A stretch of DNA of 64,000 bases, from the NCBI GenBank assembly GCA_036785705.1, contig JAWUZG010000330.1, forward strand, positions 603,501 to 667,500, in the 5' to 3' direction. This document shows positions 1 to 13,900 of the stretch, piece by piece. A program made the position numbers and the translations under genes. Within the stretch, counting starts at the first letter, position 1; each line of letters begins with the position of its first letter. The DNA is from Acanthornis magna. Its lineage: Eukaryota > Chordata > Aves > Passeriformes > Acanthizidae. Below the pieces are notes generated by a model that was not told where the DNA came from, did not search any database, and saw only the letters and a program-made list of their open reading frames with translations.

Positions 1-710
1 GGTCATATTGTATCCTGTGAAGAAATGGTTTTAAAACAGGTAAGTTTTTTTCCCTTTTCAGATTCTCAGTGGAAGTGTGTCACACCTCCATGGCTTTCAT
101 TAGCCACAGAAAGTCTCTAACAAGCAACGACAATGACCATGCACCATCCCTTCTCTAGAAGAAAAGCTGACATTGCATACTATGAAGGACTTCCTTTCAC
201 TAAAAGGTAGAGTAACTAGTGGAAATAATACAAAGGGTAATAACTGCTAGGTAAATAGTGGAATCCCAAGCCCTAAGTCAGGCTCCTTGCTTTCTGTGAA
301 AATATACAGGAAGGGTTAGGTTTCTGAATATGGAACATGCAATATTATTTGTATATTGAGCAGACTCATCCTGAAATAAACAATATAAAATCTTGCAAAA
401 ATATGTATCTTAGAACAAACACATGTCAAAAATTAAGATGTTTCTGTGCACCCTTAGTTCTGAATAAGTGGTTGTTACATGCCTAAGCCTTTCAGGGAGG
501 GCATGGTGGTGGGAAGAAACAAATTTGTGTAGCTCATCCTCCTACTGAAGTGGAGACAAGTAGCTGAAATTACTTATTATGCTTACAAGCACAGCGTTGA
601 GATCAGGTATTTGGATTCTAGGGCTGTGAGTCATAATTTGAATCTTTTACTTTCCCAGAGAAAGCCTAAGTGTTTGGGTCTTTCTCTGAAATTCGAACCT
701 CCTTTGTCTC

Positions 711-770
711 TGTGTGTGTGTGTGTGTGGTTGGTTGGTTGGTTGGTTGGTTGGTTGGTTGGGTTTTTTTT
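711..770. repeat. (TG)n(GGTT)n microsatellite
   Basis: A TG dinucleotide run (711-728) passes directly into eight or so GGTT units ending near 762, followed by a T run. A second tract with the same TG to GGTT order lies only 270 bp downstream. Confidence 0.95.
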
Positions 771-1042
771 AAATTTCCTGGAAATATTTAAAGAAGTCCT
801 GCTCTAGGATGACAATGAAGAAGAGCAAAGGAATATTGGCACTTTTACATGAAACAGTAAGGGAGGAAAGCCATGAAGAGATTGATTCTAGAAATGAAGG
901 ATCTTCTCTGCAACAACACTGGACCAACAACTCAAAAAGAAATTTTAAAAAAAAAAGAAAAGCAAGAAGTCAGTACTTCTATAATCTTACTGTTCCACAG
1001 GTGTAGAACAATGGTTGGTTTTCATAGTTGTTTAGGGGGTTT

Positions 1043-1110
1043 TTGTGTGTGTGTGGGTGGGTGGTTGGTTGGTTGGTTGGTTGGTTGGTTGGTTGGTTGG
1101 TTGGTTGGTT
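1043..1110. repeat. (TG)n(GGTG)n(GGTT)n microsatellite
   Basis: A short TG run turns into GGTG and then about twelve GGTT units. The open frames here (for example 979-1236 on the minus strand and 873-1271 on the plus strand) are only translations of the repeat. Confidence 0.95.
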
Positions 1111-1157
1111 TGGGGGTTTTTTGGGAGGAGATGCTGTTATTGGGTTTTTTGGGTTAT

Positions 1158-1232
1158 TTGGTTTGGTTTGGTTTGGTTTGGTTTGGTTTGGTTTGGTTTG
1201 GTTTGGTTTGGTTTGGTTTGGTTTGGTTTGGG
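1158..1232. repeat. (GGTTT)n pentamer array
   Basis: About fifteen uninterrupted GGTTT units. The plus strand carries regularly spaced GG pairs, so a two-layer G-quadruplex is possible. The near-perfect units suggest recent expansion. Confidence 0.95.
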
Positions 1233-2240
1233 TCATTATTTGTTTGTTTGGGATTTTTTCCTAATAAATGAAAATAAATATATTCAATCAACTTTCATCA
1301 TTGTTAGGACAGGAAGGAGACTACTCTTTGCCAAGAAATTTGATCTCCAGCTGTGACCCAACACTATTGTATTTACCCCATTTGCCTCTGGAATCCTCTG
1401 ACTAAGGTCTTATTTTCCAAAACTGAATAAGGGACGAAAAAATTGTACATTAATTCCAAAACTGAATTTCAGTGAGCTAAAGTCTCAATGGAGCAAGATT
1501 TACTAAGATTTACCTTGCATTTTCCCTTCTATGTATGTTATGTACTTGCATCTGTTCACTGACTTGGCAAAGTACAGAGCAAATGCCAATAAGAAAGATG
1601 ATATTAGCCTTAGCCTCTTTTTTTTTTTTTTTTTTAATTAAGAAGTTGCACTGCTTACTTGTATTTTACTTAATATATTATTTAAATACAGCTGAGTTCT
1701 TACAGATGCAGCTTGACACCTTGGTGTCTAAAGGATACTCAGAATTTTTTACTGAATTGTGTTAGAAGATGGAAATTATGCATATATGTGAATGCTTTGT
1801 TAGTGAATCAATAGAATTCTGTGTATCTGCATTATAATATCCTAGTTTTATGACCTGTTCTTTACTGCTAGCTTGATTGTTTTAACTATACAGCATTCAA
1901 AAATGCTTTTTATTTATACACAAATATGCCTTTTATTAATGTTTCTGTGAGGAGTCTATACTGTATTTATGAGCCCTTATTTAAGGGTCAAATAATGTTT
2001 CAGAGGGAGCAACAAAGTGGTTGTGATACTGTTTTTATCTTGTTTCCTTCTTCCTTATTTATTTCTTGTATAAGAAAATGGGCAAGGAAAGGAAGAATCT
2101 TTGGAGCATAGTATTTCCATTAGTCTGCAATAGATGAGGTAATACAGCACACTGCCTGGAGAAAGGATTTTCTTTATGCTAGGTTAAGTTGTGAATAATA
2201 TATAAAACAGTTTGATTCATATATGAAGTAAGTTATGCCA

Positions 2241-2322
2241 GAAGGAAGGAAGGAAGGAAGGAAGGAAGGAAGGAAGGAAGGAAGGAAGGAAGGAAGGAAG
2301 GAAGGAAGGAAGGAAGGAAGGA

Positions 2323-2410
<88 letters not shown>

Positions 2411-2411
2411 A
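2241..2411. repeat. (GAAG)n(GAAA)n polypurine microsatellite
   Basis: About 80 bp of perfect GAAG units followed by about 90 bp of perfect GAAA units, with no pyrimidine on the plus strand across the whole 170 bp. Such mirror-symmetric purine tracts can form triplex (H-DNA) structures and are often length-variable. The encoded Gly-Arg-Lys-Glu frame is an artefact. Confidence 0.97.
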
Positions 2412-4950
2412 ATTTAAATTTAACTTCCAGAGGACATGTAGTCTATAACTGTGAAGTGGACTGGAAGCCAGCTTTTTACTTACCCACAGTTAATTTTGTG
2501 AAACAAAGATGCATTGCTCCAAATGCACCAGAGCACATATTTTCTCTCAGTCTCTGATTAAATATGTTATTTAGAATGAGTTCCATTATTAAAGAAAAGG
2601 ACTTTAACAAAAGATTCTCTGAAGCCCAAAAAGGAATTTCTAAAAAAAAAAATTAGTTATAATCAGCACTTTTTCTTGATTTTTATCAAGTCAGTATAAA
2701 ATTATTGTTAAGTAGCTTAACATTGTAAGTTAATTTCAGATCATCTTTTCTATAAAATAATTTTAATTAAATTATGTAATTCTGTAAAAATGACGTCACA
2801 TCTCAGTTTTATAGACACGTATATATACATATACACACCTCAGGTTTATATACATAGGTATGGCAATATGAGGCCTTATGGCCAACAATTTTTTTCCTGA
2901 TTTGCTGATTTTCACCAAGATAGCAGAGAAAATAAATGTTAGGAATTAATGAGTTCTTCAGAGTGTACCAGGAACCCTTCAGTCATCAGCCACTAAAGCT
3001 TATTCAGTCTGGCAGGCAACACAACTTAGTAGACTAATGATCTAAGATGATAGTTGAACTAAAATCCCTTTTTTATGCATCAAAGCATGAAGTCAGGTAA
3101 AGTTATCAATTTATATTTAGTTGCTGCTTATTGTGAATAAATAAGCTGTCATTCTAAATAAGGTTTTGAAGCTAGTCAATTTATCAACCTATAATGAGAA
3201 CAGCTAAATATTCTCAAAGCTGAGGAAATGATAATATTCATTTCAGGTTCAGATTTTAAAAGATAAATTTAAAGTTCAAGGACATAACTTCAGAAATACC
3301 AGACAATTATCGTCAAGTGTTTTTAGCTGTTCCTGAAATTGAATCTTCTAGATATAAAATTTGGCCAGAACTTTTCAATGTATCATCTCTGAGTCTAGTT
3401 CATAGATAAGAAACACTTTATTAAAATATTTGGTGCATTTTACTTCTCACCCTAACTGAACACAGGACAGAAAAAGAGAAAAAAAGTGGGGAGTGGAATG
3501 GTCATCAAGAAAAATAACTTATTATTTTGAATAATTCTGATTTTCTTGTAATTTTCAGTTTTCAGGTGATAAGTTTCTAACCTGTTCATTAGTTGATCTA
3601 GTGTTTTCAATTTTTAACACTGACAGAGCTCATACATAAACGGGTAAAATGCACACAAAAATACTGCCCTTGAAAACAGAGAAAGTGAATACAATAAAAT
3701 CCTTGGATATAGTAAGTTCATGTCATAATTACAATGATTTTAATTTTGACTGTTAATGAAATATTTGGACAAAATGCCACAGTTATCTGGAAAGCCATAA
3801 GACAAAGAAGATAAATTCAACAAAAAATGAAAGCACAGAAACAAGAAAGAGTGGATTTCCTTGTTATCTTTATTGAAATTTCCATCAGGAAGATTTAGGA
3901 AGTTATTTCTAGGAAATTGCTTCCAAAAGGCTGATTTTTTCCCCCTGAAGTTGTCCATTTTCTGGGTGGAATCCTTAATTGTGTGACCAAATTCACCAGC
4001 TTTTGTAGATAAAAGGAAATTTTATTTTCCAGAATGTCAAAACTAGCAAATGATAACCACTATGGACACCAGAAAAATCTTTAATTTCCTCTTTAATTTT
4101 CCAGCTTTGATGCTGAACCAGAATTGGGAATCAGGTTATTTATTCTGTTAAATCCAGAAAAAAAGGACAAATTACTAAAATTTTCCAGACAACTTTCTCT
4201 TAAAGACAAAACAGAGACTGACCTGTAAGAATAATTTTCAGCTGAGACTTAAAATATTTGTGTAGACCAATACACCTTAAAGATTATGTTCTTTTTGTTA
4301 CTAAATGAGATGTAATTAAACATTCAATTCACATCATTAATTCTTCACATTATTCTATTGCTATGCAGTTGAAAAATAATTTCTTCTACCTTTGTTTCAC
4401 TTCTGCTTCATTTGCATCTGCATTAATTGTTTGCCGGATCATTAGAAACTCATGGTGTTGTTGATGGCCTGCAAAAATAGTTGAACTTTGCATAATATAA
4501 AGACTTCTGACATGTTAGACAGAGCCAGTACTTCTGGTCTTCATTCTTAGAGTTTCTAGAAATAAGTTTGGGAAACAAGATCTTCAATTACTACCCACAA
4601 CTTCCTCATACAACAGCTACCTACCAACTTCCTGATAGAAGTTTCAGCAAAGACAATAAATAAACCCACATTTTCTCATTTCTGTGCTTTCTTTTTTTAT
4701 GAATTTTTCTTCTTTCTCTTATGGTTGTCTAGATAATTAGTCTTTTTCTGGTCTTAATATTTCATTAATAGATAGAATTAAAATCACAACTGAAGGACAG
4801 GATGCCATCCAGATGGATCTGGACAGCTTTGAGAAGTAGGTCCATGGGAATCTCATGAGGTTTAAGAAGACCAGATCCTGGTGCTGTACCTGCATCTTTG
4901 TCTTTCCCTCAATTTCCTTTTCAACAAATTGTTTTTACACAAACGTGTTC

Positions 4951-4994
4951 AAAAAAAAAAAAAAAAAAAAGAAAAAAGAAAAAAAGAAAAAAAA
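4951..4994. repeat. A-rich tract
   Basis: Twenty consecutive A residues followed by A-rich sequence with scattered G. No retrotransposon body with a matching 3' end was recognised upstream, so this is called only as low-complexity sequence. Confidence 0.85.
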
Positions 4995-7900
4995 CCATAG
5001 GCAGCTGCCCTTGACAGATCATTTCATGAAGGTCTGACTAATAAGTTGCATCAAGCTGTCTGTCTGAAGTCTCTCAATATAAGCCTCCCATAAATAGGCA
5101 TTGATTGCCTCCATAAATACAAAAACTTTATTAGGCACTACATAATTACCCTCAATGGATGAAAACATATTTATATAAACAGATTTTGAACTTTAAATCT
5201 CATTGTAGTGATCATTTAGTTAATTTAGATTCTTGGATATGAAACATTTCCTTTTATTATTTCTCAGTAAGCATTTAATACCAAACTTCCTAATTTTCAC
5301 ATTAATAGAGAACAAATCAATTTCTGTGTAATACTGCTATTACTTTTTCATAACTAGTAATAAAAATTGTTGGGAACAAAGGCTAGCTAAATCTATCAGG
5401 CTTTTTGGTTTGCTTGGTATGTATACTTTGTATCAAGGATACACATGAGCCTGGGTTAGGGTCTCTATGTGTAGGCACTGTTAGTGTTGAGTTCCTGCAT
5501 CAAGACAGGGAAACAAGTTCAGAAAAACTCCACTGCCCTATCAGATGCTGAACTGTGCATTGGATAAGCACAAGATTGTCCAAGGCACTTATTTTCTTCT
5601 TCTCAAAACCCATTACTGCTACCTCTTTAATCTGTTTAATTTTACATGTCTAGTTGACCTTGGAGAATAAAAAACATACAACTTCACCATCAGCATGATA
5701 TGTCTGATAACTTCCATTAGTAGACCTTTACTGCTGTCACTGATCCCCAGACATAAAATTTCTGTTGATTTTTTTCAGTCATACTGCCCATTTAGTAATA
5801 TTACCTCTGACCAAAGAGTGCTGATAAGAAAGAGGGAAGTCAGATTCCATCTTAAGGATCTAATAAAAAATCTAAATCTAAATCTAAGCCTAAACAAAAA
5901 TTAAATCTAATAAATAAAGTAATTAGACTCCCAAAGTAATTGATCACATTCAGATGCACTCTGTATATTTCATAGCTAACCTATGAAACAGCAGATTATA
6001 TACAGAATTAACTCTCTAGAATATGTAATTTACTGTTTTGTGCGACTACCCTTAAGCAGACCTCAAACTCTTCAACACAGAGCATGAGGTTTTTTGGGGA
6101 GGAATAGCCTTGCATTTTGTGCAATTCATATGTGAGCAATATATGACACAATCACAAAGTTATTTCTTTCTTAATTTTGATGAAACAGTAAGACTTGTTG
6201 ATGAATCACTGATATAACTTTAAATGTTAAGTCTTTCTTCCCTTACCAGTGCCAATTGCTTGGAACACTGTGTGACAATATGAATACATTTCAAGTCTAT
6301 TTCCTCAGTGGTTTAAAATAGGTGTAATTAACATTTTCTAAGATACTTTGAGGCTTGTTATGAAATCTTTACCTACGAAAGAATGGAAAGTAGGGCTCCT
6401 GGTGTCGTACAAAGAGATGGAATCTGACTCTACAAGCTGGGATCTGCAATCAGCCCCTTCATAACCAGTTTGTTTCTGTGATGCTTTCTTTTCCCAAACG
6501 AAGAGTTCTCAACTCGTTAAAATCCAATAATTGGGTAAAGTTGATTCCATTATTATCAAAATCTTAATAAATTGTTTTCAAAAATAAAGGACTGTAGGGT
6601 GGTTGGATTGCTTTTTGGGTGGTGACCTCAAGAAGCTGAGTTTTAAAGTTAGGGTTTTTTTAAAAGGTTTATTATTTCCCAGTGATATACAATTATCAAT
6701 TCCAGTATGGGTGCTTGGGACACCTGGAAATTGTGAATGCTATCTAGAAAATAAAGCTCAGTACAGATGAGCTTTAATAAACTAAAACTACTGAAAATGC
6801 TATAAAAGAAGAATACATATTGAATTGTCTGGAATGTTTTTTCAAACAATTAAAGAATTCCATCATCTTAATTTATAGAATTCCTCATGAGAGAGAATAT
6901 AATTACGAATACTTCCACTCAAACTAAAGAACAACTTACTTCAAGTTTTGCTAAAACTGTGGTCTGAGAAGAATAACAGAATAACATGCACTTCCGTGTG
7001 TCATTATGGCAGCAGGAACTATTTATTTCATAATTAACTAAAAGGTGAAAATAATATCTCTCTCCTTCCTGAAACATCATCTCTGAACAACAAAAGTGTC
7101 TTCTATTCTACTACTAGGTATTTTTTTTCACTTTATATAAAAAAGCTGCATACGAATATTACTTCATTCAAAAAGGCCTGATAGAAATTTATCAAGAAGT
7201 TCTACTTCATGAGAAGTTTAGTTACTTTTATTAATTAAGAGCCTTAATTAACAGACATATCTGGATAACATTCAGGAATAAAAACAGAAAAAGTTTTGAT
7301 TGTTTCAATTATTCTACTTGTGTAAGTTTGTTTTAGTAACCATTTCGCATGAAATATAGAAGCTCACACCTTAATTAGTAAATAAAACTCCTACACAAGA
7401 GAAAAGGTCAGTTATTTATTTAGCCAGGTAAGTGTCAAGAAAACCAAACCAAACCCCCCCAAAAATCCCAAATCAACAAACAAAAAACTCTACAAAAATT
7501 TATTGAGGAAACAAGTCCTTCTGCACTTTGTATTCAAGTATGAGACCTTGTTGAGATTTGAGATTCTGCCAAACTTCATACAGAACTATGATTTTGAATG
7601 TCTGTAAGACTGTTCAACCAACCTAGAATTTTTTTTGTTGGGTTTTTTTTTTGGTTTTTTTGGTTTTTTTGTTTAGCTGAGGAGACAGTTAGAATAACTC
7701 CAACCCATCAGTCACCATTAACTATTGTCCCTTTGAGCCAGGGTACAAGTGAATGGAAAGAGTCAAGTCTGACAAGGGCCTGCTGGACACAGTTAGAAAT
7801 TTCTGTTGAGATACCATGAAGTATACACACATACGCAATTGAGTGAGGAAAAAGAAATTCATGTATTGCATTGGAACTTTTAAAATTATTACATTATAGG

Positions 7901-10900
7901 CTGCATTCAAAAGGAGACATTCATTTATTTATTTATTTATTTTTAGATATGTTTATGCATTTTTATATTTTTATACTTCCTAAAGCCTAAGAAAGTTCTT
8001 CCTGATAACTATACTGAGAAACTTCAAACAAATTTCAGGATAATATTCTTAATATATTAATCAGGCAACAGAACTTAAATACATTTTCCCTTTCCAAACT
8101 CTCTATTTCCTCCGAACAGTTTCATAGTTGGTGTTTAGGATCTGATCTTTTGCATATTTGATTCCTCTACAGCTGATTAGGATTGTACCCACTTCCTACC
8201 TTCCTGTTTTAATCAGCAAGGTTGGCTGGGTTTTGTTGTTTTTGAAAAGGTACCATGCCAATCCACATGATAACACTATTTGCATGGCCCTGGTTCTTAC
8301 ACTATGAGCAAGTTGTGCTGTAAAATGTCTGTGTGGGTGACAAAACAAAAAAAAAAAGAACAAGCCTCAAAATCTTGACATTGAACTCTTCATTGTAGTC
8401 TTACTGAAGTGGTTCTGAGCATGTATAAGCAGACATCATATGACACCTGAAATGCTCTGTATTAAGAGCATTTGCTCTTGCAGTGCAGCTACTGTCAAGG
8501 TCAACAGGAGTTATTTCTGATCAAAGGAAAAAATAAAACTAATACAAATAAATAAAATAAAACACTAAATTTACATCATTGATTTATTGACTATTATTGT
8601 GTTAAAACAGAAGATCTTTGAATTATTATTCACTATGTACCATAAGAAGAAATAAAGTGATATATGAGCAGTTTGACCTGTATATAGCATCATAAAGGGA
8701 AGCTATTTCAAATTTCTTACATTTTTTGTCTGAGAGAAAAGGTGAACTGAATCACTAGCCTTCACTCTGAGGTTTTTAATTTGATAAGATATATAAGCCA
8801 ATATCTATTTCGTTACTATCACATTAAATTATTTTTCCTGTAATTCCATGAAAAAAGAAATCAGGAATACTGGAAGGAATTGCCAAGTATAACCCTGTCC
8901 TTATTGGGTAGACTTGGGAAAAAATTGGGGGGATAAATATGCAAAGTTGAAAAACTGGTCTTCAGATTTGGACTATTGTACCTTCTCACTGCTGTTGGTT
9001 TTATTGCTAATTCTGTTACATGTGTCCTTGTCCCAGGTAACATGAAGGTTTATTTTATTTTGTAAAAAGAAACCTTTGACAAACCACAGACCTGGAGAAG
9101 TAAGACTTTATCAGCCAGTCAAATAAATATATCAGTTATTGCTGTGAATCTTTTAGGAGGCAAAAGTTTATCTTACTCTTCTCCTTTCTGATGCCAGACA
9201 TTTTTTGTCTGACTCGTAATTTCTACTACCTTAACATTAACCAGTTCTTGCAGCTGAAATTTTGCAATAGATAAAGAGGATGAACTGAAATATTTTTTCA
9301 AAAATTAAATATATAAATTATATAAGCAAGTCAAACCCTCAGAAAATAAATGCAGTTTTTCAGTTAGTACAGGAGCTTAGTATTAAGGCACCATGTTACA
9401 GAGAAGCAATGTTGTTCTATAAACATCTGAAGAAATGCTTGGAAACTTCATTTAACTAGTCAGTTGTTTTCAGCCTCATATATTGTTCACCTCTTCTTAA
9501 TATTTTCTGAATAATGCTTCTAGCATATCCTTAGAACCTTTTTTCTAATAATTTGGGTTTGAAAGCAGAACATATGTTGTAGCCATCTGTGTTTACTATT
9601 TTTTTAGATAGCATCCATATTCTATTACACTGGAAGGTAATAGTTCTCCTTCAGCTAGCACAACGTATTTTAAAATAGTGACTGGTTTTTGTCCCCACCA
9701 CTTTCTCTCCCTTTGTTGCTCTTTGGTCTGAAGTCATGGGTCAATCGTGATAAGTTAGAAGCTTTTTCCTTCACTTTTATAAATTGTATGGTGAAAAAAT
9801 TGTGGTTTTATTATAAAGTCAAAGCAGAGAAGTATAGCTCTCTGAAGACATCAAAAAGCCCTCTAGCAAAGTAGGAAGTATCCAAGTGTGAATTTAGTTT
9901 GAGTTTGGAGATAGATGATTTGTCAAGAACCTTCATTGTCCAGCTGAATCTCTGAGAGATACAGAAAAAATCCTTCAGTCAGGAGGTTAAAAATGAAATC
10001 TTGGTAACTATCTAGGTACTTCATTTCCTACAGCTGGATGAAAACTGAAAACTTTCACACCAATCATTAATATAGTGGGAAAATCCCCCCAGAGTCACTG
10101 CTTGTATTTCCTCATAATATATCTTTAACCCAACCCTAAAACTTGTTTATCTCTACCCTTAGACCTAACCTCTTGTGCAGATAAGTGGAAACTAAATGAT
10201 TTAGAGCTTTTCTTGCATTTGGTGTAGTGAAGTCCTGCATTGAAGTGAAGGTGTTTAACATAACATTCACCATCCAGATGAAGGCAATGGAAGTTGTTAA
10301 CACTCATTCAATACACATCTTGCAACATAAACTAAACACATTCTAAAATCATTTAATCCCCATTAAATCTGTATTTGTGCTTTGCTTTCAAATCATGCTT
10401 TGCTATGTCCTCAAAGCACCTTACAATTTCTAAAGTATTTGTCTTTTGAGGAAATGTGAACTTTAGGAGGGTGATTAGCTTAGTCTTCAAGACAGGAACT
10501 GAAGTATAATGGATTTGTGATTGAGTTTAACTTACATATCTATGCTAAAGACTACACCGAACTGAGTTCCCAAATTTTGTCCTTTCATCACAGTCACGGA
10601 ATAACTTTTCTCCTATACCTAAAGCAAGATGTTCAGAATACCATAATTATCTCTTTATTTTAAAACTATTGCAAAACCACAATTTTTACTATTAATGATT
10701 GCAACTGGGTTTTAAGTAATCAATAGCAGTTAAGCACAACATTTTCTGTAGAGAAAACAGCAGGTAGGAGAGGGAGAGAGCATAAAATACTCTGATTTTT
10801 TTTTTTCCTTTTTGTTCCCCTTTTTTTGTTTATATATCTTGTGGAATGGATATTTCCTGACCTGGATAAGCTGAGATGATAGGAACCACAAGACAGTGGC

Positions 10901-13900
10901 TGTTTTCAACATGTTCAATGATAAGAAGAAAAGCATATTCAGTGGTATTTATTATAACAGAAAGCACAAATCTGCTGTTCCATTGTAATAGCACTCTTCC
11001 AGTCTCAGCAAGCTGAAACACATAAAAGACATGTTTACATCATAATGTGTCATATTATAAAATATGAATTCTCGGTTTTGCTTTCAAGTACTGAAGGGAC
11101 TGAATCATAAATACCAGGCTTTTTGTACTGAACAATAAAAGAAAGCACAATTTACTGAGTCATCCTACCTTTAGGGTGAATCTATTACACCTTCTATTGG
11201 TTTTATTCAGTTACACATGTGATTTGAAAATATTCTTTCTGTTTCAGGATGAATCTCTTCAGCTGTCATGGAGCAAAATGCATGGCAAAAAACAACAGAA
11301 ATTATGTTTCTGTATAGGTCGCTCAAATAATTGGCCTTGCATAATGCACACACATGAAGCTGGAGATTCATTTACATTGAGCAATATTGCTTGGTTTAAA
11401 GTGGGATGGAATAACCTTAATGTGCTCATGGGCAAGCTCTGCTGTGTCACATTAGTCGTTCTTAATCTTGCCAAGTGGACTCTTTAATCTCAGGAGAAGA
11501 CACCACTGACATATTATAATTTTGAAAGCAGAATTCACATTAATTGACAGGACTCCATTTGGAATATATCCATTAAGCTATATGTGTGTTTGTAACACAT
11601 TCATTCTGCTGTTAGATTAAACATAAATACAGAAAATGTTAGTAAAAATTAGTCTTTTGAGGAGTCAATGTTATCATTGTCAACTTTTTGTAGACATGTT
11701 CATGGACAGTTATTAATATAAGTTATCTTACTGAACCTAGTTACAGTCTGATTACCATTAATTGATATGGGCAGACTGCATAAAAAACCAAAAACTGATT
11801 TTTGGTTTTATGAGGTCTTATAATAACAGAACTCAAAGTTGTATTTGATAGTTATATAAATTCTTCTTTTGGCAGAAATTTTCCTTTGACCAAAAAAACT
11901 CCAAAACAAGTATATAGAGCCATTTTCACAACACGTGAAGCTACTAATTTTTTTTAAAAGTCTATTTATTTACACAATACCATTTAATTAATTATGTTTA
12001 TTTCTACAAGAAAGGAATAATACACAAAGAGTTTACAGCTTATAATTTTCACATTAAATCATAGTTATGTGATGCTTAGAACAGAAGAAGTTATGGTGGC
12101 ACTTACACTGGTAGGCTGGAATCTAGTTTTTCCAGAATACCTTATTATTAATTGTCGACATTGTGAGCTATACTGACAATCAGATACCTTGAAACAGCTA
12201 AAATTTCTCTCTGAATAAGAAAGACTTATTCTAGTTTCTAAACTCAAGGCTCCAGAAAGTTTCCCTATTGTAATTAAAATTCTCCCTCTTTTAATACCTC
12301 CCATTCCACAATCTCAGCAGAACTCATTCATACACCGCATGGCAGACTCAGAGAGAACCACAGTGATCATTGCAACAATAACCTTATGGACACCAAATGG
12401 CCTTTCTGTCTTCAAAGTGCATGGAACTTGCAGAACCCTACACCCAAAACCATGCTAAATTTGGGGTGCACAAATTCATGTCATGTCCTAAGCTTCTAAA
12501 GAGCTATGGCCATACTTTGTTCATTTTATCCAAATCCATTGTATTTAGATGAATTGTTAAATTACGTTCAGATGTAATAATATTTTTTTCTTTTCATGCA
12601 TGAAACTCTAGATGATTAGGCTGATTTAAGCAATTAAAGGTCAGATTTGAGTCCAGTCTAAGTTAGTCACATTCTCACTTAGAGCATGCAGTATTTCAGG
12701 AGATGAGCTGTGAAACTACTATTTAGGTTTGATCCAATTTTTTTAAATACATATCTATGGTAAATCAAGGTAAATTTTAAGTAGAAGGTTCATTTGCCAA
12801 TAAGGAGACATGATATTTATGAAAGAGAAACCACATTCATTGTCCTTTTTCAAATGAAGCCTACAGTCATAACTACAGTAAGCAGACATTTGTAACATAA
12901 ATATACTTTGCATGATCTTGATCAGCAGAAAATGCTACTTGTTTAGCATTTGGAATACAATTAGGATAGATTGTTCCAGCAATACCACAATGCCTAGGAA
13001 AAACAAGACTTTGCTTTTAATCTGAACTTGATTCAGTTCAGGCAAAGAATATAATTGCTCACTTGAAGTCACTGACAACTGATTGTAAATTTTTTGTTTT
13101 GATATGTTATTCTAACATCCCAGTATCTCAGAATAAGTAGAAATCCGCATTGATTTTAATGTAATAGTTGATAAAATATTTTTTTCTTGCATCAAAATGC
13201 TTCAGTTGCATATTTTGCTTTCTCTGTTGTACTAAAGATAGGGAAGAGTACTTTTACTTTTAGTATTTTACTAAATAATATTCTCCAGCCAGTGTGTTTC
13301 CATCTCCTTTACGTATTCTCCATCTCCATCTTAAGAACAGACAATGATTTGCAAAGTTAAAATGACCCTTCTCTCTCATTTATTTTCTGTTATATTATTA
13401 TTTTCTTTGTGTGGAATCATAAAATAATAACAGAAATACGTCATACTATCACAGAGGCCAACTACATTCATATATTTTGTAAATTATTTTCTGGTTCCTC
13501 TGTTATTTGGCAACAGCATTCTGCACTCATTTCAGGCTTGCTCAGGTATACAAATTACTGCACGTTTATATTTCATAAGGAATATTTTCCACTCTTGGCA
13601 ATATTACTAAGTAAATTACTGAAAGCTGTGTATAGTAAACAATCTCCATTTTGCAAATGGTTTTGAGTTTTCTACATCTGGCTTTGTGTCAGGTAAGGTT
13701 CAAACGGAAAGTTTTGAATACTCTGAGAAAAGAAATTCTAAACAAAATTCTTATGTTGTTAGAAACTATTATTTCATTTTCTTTCAGGAAAATAAAATTT
13801 CATTTCACTTAAATTTTCCAGTAGCTTCCAAGAAAGTTTTTTGTGTTTGTGTATCTTGATAGATACTGAAATATGACTTTTTAGCAAAAGAACGTAAGTC

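Noticed and set aside
873..1271. Open frames rich in Gly/Trp/Leu/Val (plus) and Pro/Asn/Gln/Thr (minus)
   Set aside because: They are only translations of the GGTT and GGTTT repeats.
2235..2417. Gly-Arg-Lys-Glu repeat frame
   Set aside because: It is a translation of the purine microsatellite.
5870..5900. Run of AAATCTAAATCTAAGCCTAAAC resembling plant-type telomere repeat
   Set aside because: Too short and irregular; vertebrate telomere repeats are TTAGGG.
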